From: Chloroflexota bacterium
GTDB lineage: Bacteria; Chloroflexota; Limnocylindria; Limnocylindrales; CSP1-4
DNA length: 64,000 bases
Direction: 5' to 3'
NCBI GenBank assembly: GCA_019637815.1
Contig: JAHBUZ010000015.1
Location: 26,838 to 90,837 of the forward strand
Below, in pieces: positions 50,065 to 58,782 of this stretch (its first letter is position 1; each line of letters starts with the position of its first letter). The notes beneath the pieces are model-generated. The model did not search any database. It had not been told where the DNA came from and saw only the letters and a program-made list of their open reading frames with translations. Both the position numbers and the translations under genes were made by a program.

Positions 50065-51338
50065 GCGGGCACCGGGCCGGGCAGCTCGGCGCCGTACGTG
50101 TCACGCAGGAGGCCGAGGACGGCATCGAGGTCGGGCTCTCCGAGCGGGATGGCCGGGAGCTGGGCAAGGGTGGTGTCTGGGTCCTTGAGACCCGATGAGG
50201 TCAGCACAGCGACGATCGTCGCATCCGGGTCAAGGACGCCGCGCTCCACCATGCCCGCCAGGGCGGCCAGGCTGAGCACGGACGACGCCTCCGCGTAGAT
50301 GCCCTCGGTCGCAGCCAGCCGCTGCTGTATCGCAAGGATCGCGTCATCCGAGGCGCTCCCGGCAGCCCCGCCGGACGCCCGCAGGACCGCGAGCGCCTGG
50401 TATGCGCTCGTGTCGAGCCCGACCGAGATGGCCGGTGTGGGCCCCCAGGGCACCTTGCCCACATCCTCGGCGCCTGCCTCGAGCGCGGCCTGGAGCGGCC
50501 CGAACACCTCGGCGGCCAGCATGGTCGGCAGGCGGTCCGTGACCCCCAGCTCGTGGTACTCCCGGAACCCCTTCCAGGCACCCGCGAATGCGTCGCCGGC
50601 GCCGACCGGGAACACGACATGGTCGGGCACCCGACCCAGCTGCTCGACGAGCTCGAAGGCGATGGTCTTGTAGCCCTCGATGCCGTGCGGGTTGCTGCCT
50701 ACGAGCGGGACCATGAAGATCGTGGCCGGGAACCAGCCGAGCCGCTCGACGCCCGCCTGGACCATCGTCCAGCGGTCCGCGATGGTGGGCATCGCCACCA
50801 GGAGCGTGCCGTACACGGCCATGCCCACGCGCATCGCGGCGGGGAACTGCTGGGTCGTGAACATGACGCACGGCAACCCGGCCCGGGCGCTGTACGCGGC
50901 CGTCGCGGCACCCGCGTTGCCGGACGAGGACCCGGTGATGACCCGGCTGCCCATGGCACGGGCCACGGACACGGCGCTCGACGCAAGGCGGTCCTTGAAC
51001 GACCACGACGGGTTGCCGCCCTCCACCTTGGCGTGGAGGTTCGGCAGACCCAGCTCCCGGCCCAGTCGTGGCAGCGGCACGAGCGGGGTCATCCCCTCGC
51101 CCATCGTGACCGCGGCGTCCGGATCCACGGGCAGCAGCTCGTGGTAGCGCCACATCGAGGTCGGCCGGGACGCGAGTCGGCCGGGGTCGAAGCTCGCACG
51201 TGCCCGATCGAGGTCGATGACCACCTCGAGGTTCGCCGGGTGGCCGTCCGTCCGGCATCGCGGACAGCCCGTGAACATCAGCCCGGGCGGATAGTCGGTC
51301 CCGCAACGGACGCATCGATATCCCGTGTAGCTCCCCAT
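50061..51338 (-). CDS. Threonine-synthase-like PLP-dependent enzyme
   Basis: 425 residues. An N-terminal zinc finger (CVRCGTDY...CPRC) precedes a fold-type II PLP domain: PSWSFKDRLASSA holds the Schiff-base Lys, SSSGNAGAATAAYSARAG binds phosphate/PLP, and VGAGDAFAGAWKG is the glycine loop. Threonine synthases often carry the same zinc finger, but this copy sits in a catabolic block, so a lyase such as threonine/serine or diaminopropionate ammonia-lyase-like activity is possible. ATG 51338 with a purine-rich AGGGGGG upstream. Confidence 0.75.
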   Translation of the reverse strand: MGSYTGYRCVRCGTDYPPGLMFTGCPRCRTDGHPANLEVVIDLDRARASFDPGRLASRPTSMWRYHELLPVDPDAAVTMGEGMTPLVPLPRLGRELGLPNLHAKVEGGNPSWSFKDRLASSAVSVARAMGSRVITGSSSGNAGAATAAYSARAGLPCVMFTTQQFPAAMRVGMAVYGTLLVAMPTIADRWTMVQAGVERLGWFPATIFMVPLVGSNPHGIEGYKTIAFELVEQLGRVPDHVVFPVGAGDAFAGAWKGFREYHELGVTDRLPTMLAAEVFGPLQAALEAGAEDVGKVPWGPTPAISVGLDTSAYQALAVLRASGGAAGSASDDAILAIQQRLAATEGIYAEASSVLSLAALAGMVERGVLDPDATIVAVLTSSGLKDPDTTLAQLPAIPLGEPDLDAVLGLLRDTYGAELPGPVPA

Positions 51339-51355
51339 GGATCCCCCCTGCTGGT

Positions 51356-52387
51356 TCAGCCGCGCAGCGCGCGGACGCGTGGCACCACCTCGAGCGCGAA
51401 CCGGCGGATGGCCGGCTCCGGATCGACGGACATCGGCTGGAGGAGCACCACGATGTCCCGGAACCCCGCATCCGCGACCGCCGCGATGCGCGTCGCGACC
51501 TGCGCCGGCGTCCCGGTCCAGGCGTACTGCTCCACGTACGCGTCCGGGACCAGGTGGCCCGAGGCGAACGCGAGCGCCTCCTCCTTGCGGGCCGCCATCG
51601 CCGCGAGCTCCGGCGTCAGCTCCAGGCCGGCGTGCCCCAGGAACGCGGTGTCCGGGTAGCTCGCCATGACCATGGCCGCGATCATCGGGCGCACGGCGTC
51701 CCGGGCCGCGACCGGATCGTCGGTGAGCGCCACGTCCACGCGCGTGGCCCATCCGAAGCCGTCCGGTGAGCGGCCCGCGGTGGCCAGCCCGGCGAGCACC
51801 ATGTCACGGCCGTGACGCAGCCCCTCGGGCGTGGCGTAGGTCGCGATCATGGCGCCATCGGCGACCGCGCCGGCCGCCTGGAGGACCCGGTCGCCGCGCG
51901 ACGCGACGATGATCGGGATGTCCGGCCGCGGCGAGAGGCCGTGCAGGGACACGCCCCGCGCCACGGTGGTCTCGCCCACGAGGTCGACCGTCCGCCCCGC
52001 GAGCAGTGGTCGGATGACCTCGACGGCCTCCCGGATGGCGACCGCCGGCCGTTCCATCCGGATGCCCAGCTCCCGGAAGTTGGCGCCGCCGGCACCCAGG
52101 CCCAGGATGACCCGTCCGCCCGACAGCTCGTCGAGCGCGGCGATCGCCGCGGCCACCAGCGCCGGATGCTGGGCGTACGGCTCGGCCACGAAGCTGCCGA
52201 CACCGATGCGCGTGGTCGCGGACACCACGGCCGCCATGGCCACGAACATGTCCGCGTAGAGCTTGTGGTTGGAGACCCAGACATGGTCCAGACCGACCGA
52301 TTCGGCGACCGACGCGAGCTCGGCCATGCGCCGGACACCCACGCCCTGCCACAGGCCGATGCCGTACCGCAGCCCGTCCACGTCCAT
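51356..52387 (-). CDS. LLM-class flavin/F420-dependent oxidoreductase
   Basis: 343 residues. Luciferase-like: YGIGLWQGVGVRRMAELA, LDHVWVSNHKLYADMF, RIGVGSFVAEPYAQHPA, GGRVILGLGAGG, PIIVASRGDRVLQAAG and TRVDVALTDDPVAARDAV. Resembles methylenetetrahydromethanopterin-reductase-like members. Part of the leftward catabolic block, 14 bp from the M24 gene and 18 bp from the lyase gene; probably oxidises the imported compound. Confidence 0.8.
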   Translation of the reverse strand: MDVDGLRYGIGLWQGVGVRRMAELASVAESVGLDHVWVSNHKLYADMFVAMAAVVSATTRIGVGSFVAEPYAQHPALVAAAIAALDELSGGRVILGLGAGGANFRELGIRMERPAVAIREAVEVIRPLLAGRTVDLVGETTVARGVSLHGLSPRPDIPIIVASRGDRVLQAAGAVADGAMIATYATPEGLRHGRDMVLAGLATAGRSPDGFGWATRVDVALTDDPVAARDAVRPMIAAMVMASYPDTAFLGHAGLELTPELAAMAARKEEALAFASGHLVPDAYVEQYAWTGTPAQVATRIAAVADAGFRDIVVLLQPMSVDPEPAIRRFALEVVPRVRALRG

Positions 52388-52401
52388 GGTCCCGTCGCCG
52401 C

Positions 52402-53610
52402 TCAGGCGCCGACCACGATGAGGTCGCGGTCGAGCGTGGTCAGGATGCGGGCCTCGCCGTCGGTGACGAGCACCGTGTCCTCGATGAACGCGCCGCCGAA
52501 GCCCAGCTCGTAGTAGGGCGTCTCCACCTCGAAGATCATGTTCGGCTCCAGCGGGATGTCCGTGGACGGCGTGAGGATCGGCAGGTCATACGTCTCGATG
52601 CCGATGCCGTGGCCCACGTGATGCCGCTGGTAATGCGGGATGCCCGACTCGCGGACCCGCTCCACGGCACCCGTGAACACGTCCCGGGCGAGCACACCGG
52701 GGCGCATCAGCTCGATGGCCCGGTCCTGGCCCGCGCGGCTGGCACCCTGGACGAGCCGGAGCCGGTCCGACGGCTCCCCGAAGGACACGACCCGCCCGAT
52801 GTCCGACTGGTAGCCGGAGACGCGGCAGCCGATGTCGAACCAGACGTAGTCGCCCTTGCGGAGGGCCGCGTCGGTGGGCAGCGACTGGCCCACGGCCATC
52901 GAGCGACCGAGGCGGATGAGCGCGAACGCGGGATGACCACCCTCGTCCACGATGGCACGGTCGAAGATCCGGACCAGCTCCCGCTCCGTGATCCCCTCGC
53001 GGAACTCGGCCACCGTCGCGCGGAAGGCGTGCTCCGTGACCCGCACCGTCTCCTGCATCCGCGTGATCTCGTCCGCGGTCTTGACCATCCGGATGCGTCG
53101 GAACAGCTGGGATGCGGGCGTGATGCGCATCCGCGGGAAGCGTGCCTGGAGCGCCTCGATGAGGCCGCGGTTGGGGCCCCGCTCATCGACCGCCACCGCG
53201 CGCTCGGCCAGACCCGCCTCCTCGAGCGCCGCGGCGAGCGCATCCACCGATGTCCGATGGGGCGCCCGCTGGAGGCTGATGGCCCGGACCCGCTCCTCCT
53301 CGGGGCTGAGGGTCGAGTCGACCCCGTCGGGCGGCATCGCCCGCTCGAAGGCACCCCACAGGCTCACCCGCTCGATGGTCGGGTTCGCGTCCAGGATGAG
53401 ATCCGCCTCGCCGATCGACGACACCCAGATGCCGGCCTCCGGCCGGTCCGGTGTCGCCACCACGTACCCCTCGGCGTCGTAGCGGAAGAGCTCGGCGCCG
53501 AGCGACCAGATGCCGCTCAGGTAGAACACGTTCTCGAGCGTGGAGGCGACGATGCCGTCCACCTCCGCGGCGGCCATCTGGTTCCTGATCCGGGCGGTAT
53601 CCATGAGCAC
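52402..53610 (-). CDS. M24-family metallopeptidase (Xaa-Pro peptidase/creatinase fold)
   Basis: 402 residues. N-terminal creatinase domain (MAAAEVDGIVASTLENVFYLSG), C-terminal pita-bread domain with all five metal ligands visible: Asp in WFDIGC, Asp in YQSDIGR, His in HHVGHGIG, Glu in FEVETP, Glu in AFIEDTVLV, so it is a metal peptidase rather than a creatinase. Likely cleaves Xaa-Pro or similar bonds. GTG 53610 is preferred (GGGAG 8 nt upstream); ATG 53604 is the alternative. Located behind the peptide importer genes. Confidence 0.85.
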   Translation of the reverse strand: MLMDTARIRNQMAAAEVDGIVASTLENVFYLSGIWSLGAELFRYDAEGYVVATPDRPEAGIWVSSIGEADLILDANPTIERVSLWGAFERAMPPDGVDSTLSPEEERVRAISLQRAPHRTSVDALAAALEEAGLAERAVAVDERGPNRGLIEALQARFPRMRITPASQLFRRIRMVKTADEITRMQETVRVTEHAFRATVAEFREGITERELVRIFDRAIVDEGGHPAFALIRLGRSMAVGQSLPTDAALRKGDYVWFDIGCRVSGYQSDIGRVVSFGEPSDRLRLVQGASRAGQDRAIELMRPGVLARDVFTGAVERVRESGIPHYQRHHVGHGIGIETYDLPILTPSTDIPLEPNMIFEVETPYYELGFGGAFIEDTVLVTDGEARILTTLDRDLIVVGA

Positions 53611-53678
53611 GGTGCGGACTCCCTCGGGTGATGGGACGGGATCGGTCCGATGGGACCGATGGACGGGGCGCGAAACGG

Positions 53679-54701
53679 TCAGATGGACGCCTCCATGAGC
53701 GCAGCTGCCCTCGGGGCGGCAGGCCGGGCGGTGCGGAGCCGGTTGGTCCGGTCGTCGATGCGGATGCAGGCGGCGCTGTGGCCGGGTCCCACGGACCGGT
53801 CCTCCGGCGGCGCCGTCCGACAGGCATCGAGCGCGATGGGGCAGCGGGACGCGAACAGACACCCCGGCGGCAGGTCGATGGGGCTCGGGATCTCCCCCTG
53901 GAGCAGGATCCGGGAGGGTCGCACCGTGGGGTCCGCGGAGAGCGTGGCGGACAGCAGCGCCTGGGTGTACGGGTGCTCCGGATGCTCGAACACCTCGCGT
54001 GCGGGACCGGTCTCCACGATGCGACCGAGGTACATCACGGCGACCTGGTCGGCGTGCGCCGCGACCATGTGCAGGTCGTGGGAGATGAGCAGGTACGTGA
54101 GGCCGCGCTCCTGCTGGAGCGTGTCCAGCAGGGTCAGGATGCTCCGTCGGACGTGCAGGTCGAGCGAGGAGGTGGGCTCGTCGAGCACCAGGAACGTGGG
54201 GTCGGTGGCCAGCGCCCGCGCGATCGCGACACGCTGCGCCTCCCCGCCGCTCAGCCGACGCGGCGAACGGGTGAGATATCCCTCGTCCAGGCGCACCGAC
54301 CGAAGGAGCTGCACCACCCGCTCCAGCCGGGCCGTCGCGTCCAGGTCCGTGTGGAGCCGGAGCGGCTCCTCGATGAGCGTCCGCACGTCCATGCGGGGCG
54401 AGAGCGCGTCCCGCGGGTCCTGGAACACGACCTGGGCACGGGCACGCCAGGCACGGAGGGCGCCGCCGCCCAGCCGCGTGATGTCCTGGCCCTCGAACCG
54501 GATGCGTCCCTGTGTCGGCTCCAGGAGACGGAGAGCCATGCGACCCAGCGTCGACTTGCCGGAGCCGCTCTCCCCCACGACGCCCAGCGTCTCGCCGGGC
54601 GCGATGGCCAGCGAGACGCCGTTGACGGCATGGACCACACCACCGCGGCGGCCCATCGGGAACTCCTTGACCAGGCCATCCAGCTCCAGCACGGGCGTCA
54701 T
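53679..54701 (-). CDS. Oligopeptide ABC importer ATPase (OppF/DppF-like)
   Basis: 340 residues. GESGSGKST Walker A, RRLSGGEAQRVAIARAL signature, FLVLDEPTSSLD Walker B, then the oligopeptide-transporter C-terminal domain with a Cys cluster (GCLFASRCPIALDAC) that in relatives binds an Fe-S cluster. Overlaps the OppD-like gene by 4 nt. Confidence 0.9.
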   Translation of the reverse strand: MTPVLELDGLVKEFPMGRRGGVVHAVNGVSLAIAPGETLGVVGESGSGKSTLGRMALRLLEPTQGRIRFEGQDITRLGGGALRAWRARAQVVFQDPRDALSPRMDVRTLIEEPLRLHTDLDATARLERVVQLLRSVRLDEGYLTRSPRRLSGGEAQRVAIARALATDPTFLVLDEPTSSLDLHVRRSILTLLDTLQQERGLTYLLISHDLHMVAAHADQVAVMYLGRIVETGPAREVFEHPEHPYTQALLSATLSADPTVRPSRILLQGEIPSPIDLPPGCLFASRCPIALDACRTAPPEDRSVGPGHSAACIRIDDRTNRLRTARPAAPRAAALMEASI

Positions 54702-55726
54702 GGCTCGGTCCTCGCGAGCCGCCCGCCCGCCCGTCGGGTCGACCGGGCCTCGGCCGCCTCCGCCGATGAGCGGGGCGTCTCGGCCACCTCGGCCTGGGAC
54801 GACGGCATGGACCGGTCGCGTCGGCGTCGCTCGGGCACGTCACGGTCGCGCGCCAGACCCACCAGCTCGCGGGTGTAGGGATGGCTGGGCGCCGAGAAGA
54901 TGGTGCGCACGTCCGCCTGCTCCACGATCTCGCCCTGGAGCATCACGGCCACCCGGTCGCAGTACTGCGCGACGATGCCCAGGTCGTGGGTCACGAACAG
55001 GACCGCGGCATCGGTCGCCTGGACGCGGCGCTGGAGCGTGTCCAGGAACTGCGCCTGGACCGTGACGTCCAGACCGGTCGTCGGCTCGTCCGCGATGAGC
55101 AGCACCGGGTCGTGGACGGTCGCGATGGCGATGAGCACCCGCTGGGCCATGCCGCCACTCAGCTCGTGGGGATAGGCCCGGACGCGGCGCTCCGGGTCCG
55201 GGATGCCCACCGCGCGGAGGGCCTCCACCGCGCGGCGTCGGGCGGTCGTCCCGTCCACCCGCGCGTGCGCCCGGACCACGTTCGCGACCTGGTCGCCGAT
55301 GCGCACCAGGGGGTTGAGCGCCGCACGGGCGTCCTGGGTGATGAGCCCGATCTCGCGGCCCCGCACGCCACGCAGCTGCGCGTCCGACCGGCCCAGCAGA
55401 TCCTGGCCGCGGAGTCGGACGTGGCCCGCCGTGACCCGGCCCGGTGGCCGGACGAGCCCCATGAGCGCGAGCGCTGCCGTGGACTTGCCCGAGCCGCTCT
55501 CGCCCACCAGGCCCACCAGCTCGCGCTCGCGGATGACCAGGTCGAACGTGCGCACGGCCCGGATGGGGTCGCCCTCGCCGGGGTACTCCACCTGGAGACC
55601 GTCGACCTCCAGGAGCACCTCGCCGGGTGGTCGGGCGGTGTGGGGCACAGCGATGGGCGGGTCCGGCGGCGTGCCCTCCGGCGGCGTGCCCTCTGGCGGC
55701 GTCGGTGCCGGCGTCGGATCAGCCAC
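54698..55726 (-). CDS. Oligopeptide ABC importer ATPase (OppD/DppD-like)
   Basis: 342 residues. A Pro/Thr-rich N-terminal tail with PPEGT repeats, then GESGSGKST, HELSGGMAQRVLIAIA, LLIADEPTTGLD and VTHDLGIVAQYCD. The C-terminal SHPYTRELVGLA belongs to the family, but the Cys cluster is missing and replaced by an Arg-rich tail. GTG 55726 overlaps the DppC-like stop by 8 nt. Forms a heterodimer with the OppF-like subunit. Confidence 0.9.
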   Translation of the reverse strand: MADPTPAPTPPEGTPPEGTPPDPPIAVPHTARPPGEVLLEVDGLQVEYPGEGDPIRAVRTFDLVIRERELVGLVGESGSGKSTAALALMGLVRPPGRVTAGHVRLRGQDLLGRSDAQLRGVRGREIGLITQDARAALNPLVRIGDQVANVVRAHARVDGTTARRRAVEALRAVGIPDPERRVRAYPHELSGGMAQRVLIAIATVHDPVLLIADEPTTGLDVTVQAQFLDTLQRRVQATDAAVLFVTHDLGIVAQYCDRVAVMLQGEIVEQADVRTIFSAPSHPYTRELVGLARDRDVPERRRRDRSMPSSQAEVAETPRSSAEAAEARSTRRAGGRLARTEP

Positions 55727-56636
55727 GGAAGCGTGCCTCCAGCCGGTCACCCACGACGGCGAAGCCGAAGACCGTGATGGAGATGGCGATGCCCGGGAAC
55801 AGGGACGGCCACCACTGGCCCAGGATGAGCAGGTTGGCGCCACTCGCGATCATGCCGCCCCATTCCGCGGTCGGTGGGCGGACGCCGGCACCCAGGAACG
55901 TCAGGCCCGCCGTGAACAGGATCGCCCAGCCGATGGTCACCGATGCCTGGACCAGGGCGGGTGTCAGGGCGTTGGGCAGCACATGCCGGAAGGCCGTGAC
56001 CAGCTCCCGGTTGCCGATGGCCCGTGATGCCTCCACATGGCGGCGGGCCGCCTGCGCCGCGACCTCGCTCGCGGTGAGTCGGAGGTAGATGGGCGTGTAC
56101 AGGATGGCGAGCGTGACGATGATGGCCATCGTGCTGCGACCCGTGAACACCACCACGATCATGGCGAGCACGAAGATGGGGATCGACTGGAACACATCCG
56201 AGGCACGCGCGATGAACCCCGCGCTGCGACCCCGGAAGTAGCCCGCCAGCAGACCCAGGGTGGTCCCCAGCAGCAGGGCCAGCGCGGTCGCCGCGACCCC
56301 GATGAGCACATCCACCTGGGGCGCCGCCAGGACCCGCGAGAAGATGTCCAGACCGGTCTGGTCGGTGCCGAACCAGTGGACCGGCCGCTCCAGCGAGCCG
56401 CCGATGGTCTGCGCGATGAGCGACGGGATGTCACCCAGCGCCGGCGGCGGCACGAGCACGTCCCCCGTGGGCTCGATGGGGTCGTACGGCGCGATGGCCG
56501 GACCGACCACCGCGAGCACGAGCGAGACGCTCACGATGGCACCGCCGAGGAGCAGCAGCGGGGAGCGACGGGCTCGGGCGGCGGCCCGCCATCGACCCGG
56601 CGTGGGTGGCGCGATGGGCACCGCCTGCCCCGTCAT
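55719..56636 (-). CDS. Oligopeptide ABC importer permease (DppC/OppC-like)
   Basis: 305 residues, six membrane helices. HWFGTDQTGLDIFSRVL (DppC N-terminal domain), GLLAGYFRG, and coupling loop EASRAIGNRELVTAFRHVLPN. ATG 56636. The 40-bp gap to the DppB gene repeats part of the DppB end (see findings), implying that the usual overlap was lost by duplication. Confidence 0.9.
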   Translation of the reverse strand: MTGQAVPIAPPTPGRWRAAARARRSPLLLLGGAIVSVSLVLAVVGPAIAPYDPIEPTGDVLVPPPALGDIPSLIAQTIGGSLERPVHWFGTDQTGLDIFSRVLAAPQVDVLIGVAATALALLLGTTLGLLAGYFRGRSAGFIARASDVFQSIPIFVLAMIVVVFTGRSTMAIIVTLAILYTPIYLRLTASEVAAQAARRHVEASRAIGNRELVTAFRHVLPNALTPALVQASVTIGWAILFTAGLTFLGAGVRPPTAEWGGMIASGANLLILGQWWPSLFPGIAISITVFGFAVVGDRLEARFRG

Positions 56637-56676
56637 CGGGCCACCGCGGAGCTCGCCGGGCGCGCCGCTCGACCGG

Positions 56677-57705
56677 TCATCGGGCCACCCGCGGGTCGAT
56701 GCGCGCGTGGAGCAGATCCACCGCCAACAACACCAGGAGCGTGCCCACGGTGATGACCAGCACGATGCCCTGGATGGCCGGGAAGTCGAACGACAGCACG
56801 GACGCCACGGCCCACTGCCCCAGGCCACCCAGCGAGAACACCTGCTCCACGAGCACCGCGCCACCGAGCATGTACGCGAACAGGATCGCGATGAGCGTCA
56901 CGGACGGTGCGAGGCTGTTCCGGAACGTGTAGGCCGCGATCTGTCGGGTGGGCAGGCCACAGCCACGGGCGTACAGCACGTACTCGGATGCCATGGCCTT
57001 GGCCACGTTCTGGCGGACCATCTTGATGATGGGTCCCGTGAGCACGAACGCGAGGGTGACGACGGGCAGCACGAGATGCGCCGCCGCGTCCCGGAACGCC
57101 GCGAGGTTGCCGGCCAGCAGGCTGTCGACGGTGAGCATGCCCGTGACCCGGGGTGGTGGCGCGGTCAGGAAGTCCAGCCGACCCAGGGGCGCCGGCGCGA
57201 CCTGCCACGTGACATAGAACAGGAAGATGAACGCGAGGCCCCACCAGAACTCGGGCTGGGCCCCCGCGAACAGGCCGTAGAACCGGATGCCCGCATCCAG
57301 CCGACCGGAGCCACGCACCGCCGCCAGGACGCCCAGCGGCACCGCGACCAGCAGTGCCGCCACGAACGCGAGGATGATGAGCTCGAGCGTGACCGGCAGG
57401 TACTGCGCGATCTGGTCGACGACCGGCGCACCCGTGTTCCACGAGTCACCCAGGCTGCCCTGGAGCAGACCCGGGCTCTGGTCGCCCTCGCGCAGACCCA
57501 GATAGATGAGCAGCTGGTCCGGCAGTGACTCGTCCAGGTCCAGCTTGTCGCGGGTGAGCGCGATGGTCTCCGGTGACGCCGTGAAGCCCACCAGGCGGCC
57601 GACCGGGTCGGCGGGCAGGAAGCGCATCACGACGAACACGAGCACCGTGATGGCCGCCAGCTGGAGGACGCCCACGCCCAGGCGTCGCAGCGCGTAGCCG
57701 GTCAC
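56677..57705 (-). CDS. Oligopeptide ABC importer permease (DppB/OppB-like)
   Basis: 342 residues, six membrane helices. MTGYALRRLGVGVLQLAAITVLVFVVMRFLPADP is the OppB N-terminus; GSLGDSWNTGAPV and coupling loop KAMASEYVLYARGCGLPTRQIAAYTFRNSLAP follow. GTG 57705. Between acetamidase and DppC genes on the same strand. Confidence 0.9.
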   Translation of the reverse strand: MTGYALRRLGVGVLQLAAITVLVFVVMRFLPADPVGRLVGFTASPETIALTRDKLDLDESLPDQLLIYLGLREGDQSPGLLQGSLGDSWNTGAPVVDQIAQYLPVTLELIILAFVAALLVAVPLGVLAAVRGSGRLDAGIRFYGLFAGAQPEFWWGLAFIFLFYVTWQVAPAPLGRLDFLTAPPPRVTGMLTVDSLLAGNLAAFRDAAAHLVLPVVTLAFVLTGPIIKMVRQNVAKAMASEYVLYARGCGLPTRQIAAYTFRNSLAPSVTLIAILFAYMLGGAVLVEQVFSLGGLGQWAVASVLSFDFPAIQGIVLVITVGTLLVLLAVDLLHARIDPRVAR

Positions 57706-57747
57706 GCCACCGGGTCCGCCTCGCCGGTCAGGGATGCTCGTGGCATG

Positions 57748-58695
57748 TCAGGCGCGGAACAAGTCGTGGGGCAGGAACGCGGACACCACCCAGTTGGGCG
57801 CGTCGACGACCTCGCTGATGCGCAGGTCCACGGCGACCGAGCACAGCGCGTACGCCTCCTGGCGGTCCACGCCCCGATGTGCCACCAGATGCTCGATCAT
57901 GCGCGCCACGCTGTCCCGTGCGGCACGCCGCAGGTCCGGCCCGATACCCGTCGTCACGTGATAGCCGGCCGCGGCGGCGGATGGCCGCTCGATGGGGCCA
58001 CGGACATCCAGCTCCGGACCGTCGATGGACAGGTCGCGGCGGAGGGTGACCCGGATGGTGCAGTCGATGGCGCCCTCGATGGCACTGCCGCACACCTCGC
58101 CATCGCCCTGCGCCCAGTGCGGGTCGCCGATGGACAGGAGCGCCCCTTCCACCTCCACCGGGAGGTAGATGGAGGACCCGGCGACCAGCTGCTTGAGGTC
58201 CAGGTTGCCACCCACCCGGATGGGCACGTGCGTGGCGGGATACGGCGGATCGACGGCTGCGGCCGTGCACACCACACCCGGGAACGGCGCGAGCGGCACC
58301 CGGATGTCGTCCCGGAACCAGCCCTCGCCGTCCTCGATGTGCCAGATGTGGATCCAGGGGTCGGGATACAGGTCCGGCAGGATGCCGTTGCCCGGGAACT
58401 GGACCGTGTAGGCCCAGGTCTGGGGTCGTGCCTCGAGGATGTCCACCTGGACCACGTCACCCGGCCGGGCGTCATGGACCAGGATCGGGCCGAGCGTGGG
58501 GTTCGCCCGGCTGATGTCGAGACCGGGGACATCGGCGACGGTCGAGCCCTGGTGCAGCTGTCCCCCCGATGAGTCCACCAGGTCCAGCTCGAGCACGTCG
58601 CCGCTGTCGATGGTCGCGATCGGTGGCAGCTCGCGGCTATGGCCGTTGTAGGTCCGATCGCGATCGATGTGGATGGTCCGGCCAAGGCTGCCCAC
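57748..58695 (-). CDS. Acetamidase/formamidase family protein
   Basis: 315 residues of the FmdA_AmdA family, metal-dependent amidases releasing ammonia from short amides. DVLELDLVDSSGGQLHQGST, LGPILVHDARPGDVVQVDIL, GALLSIGDPHWAQGDGEVCGSAIE and a terminal cap are family blocks; the DxHxxQGDGE stretch holds metal ligands. GTG 58695 with GGAG 10 nt upstream. Inserted between binding-protein and permease genes of an Opp system, which strongly suggests that amides enter by this transporter. Confidence 0.85.
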   Translation of the reverse strand: MGSLGRTIHIDRDRTYNGHSRELPPIATIDSGDVLELDLVDSSGGQLHQGSTVADVPGLDISRANPTLGPILVHDARPGDVVQVDILEARPQTWAYTVQFPGNGILPDLYPDPWIHIWHIEDGEGWFRDDIRVPLAPFPGVVCTAAAVDPPYPATHVPIRVGGNLDLKQLVAGSSIYLPVEVEGALLSIGDPHWAQGDGEVCGSAIEGAIDCTIRVTLRRDLSIDGPELDVRGPIERPSAAAAGYHVTTGIGPDLRRAARDSVARMIEHLVAHRGVDRQEAYALCSVAVDLRISEVVDAPNWVVSAFLPHDLFRA

Positions 58696-58737
58696 GATGT
58701 CGTTCTCCGTCCCGGCCGGACCGGCCGGATGTGTGTC

Positions 58738-58771
58738 GGGCCCCGGCCGGGAGGAGGCTCGGCCGGGGCCC
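58738..58771 (-). terminator. 12-bp hairpin between binding-protein and acetamidase genes
   Basis: GGGCCCCGGCCG (58738-58749) pairs with CGGCCGGGGCCC (58760-58771), 10-nt loop, directly after the binding-protein stop codon. Likely attenuator or 3' stabiliser allowing more binding protein than transporter to be made. Confidence 0.6.
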
Positions 58772-58782
58772 TGGGAGGTGGA

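Noticed and set aside
52402..53610. Creatinase assignment for the M24 protein
   Set aside because: All five metal ligands of a true metallopeptidase are present, which creatinases lack.
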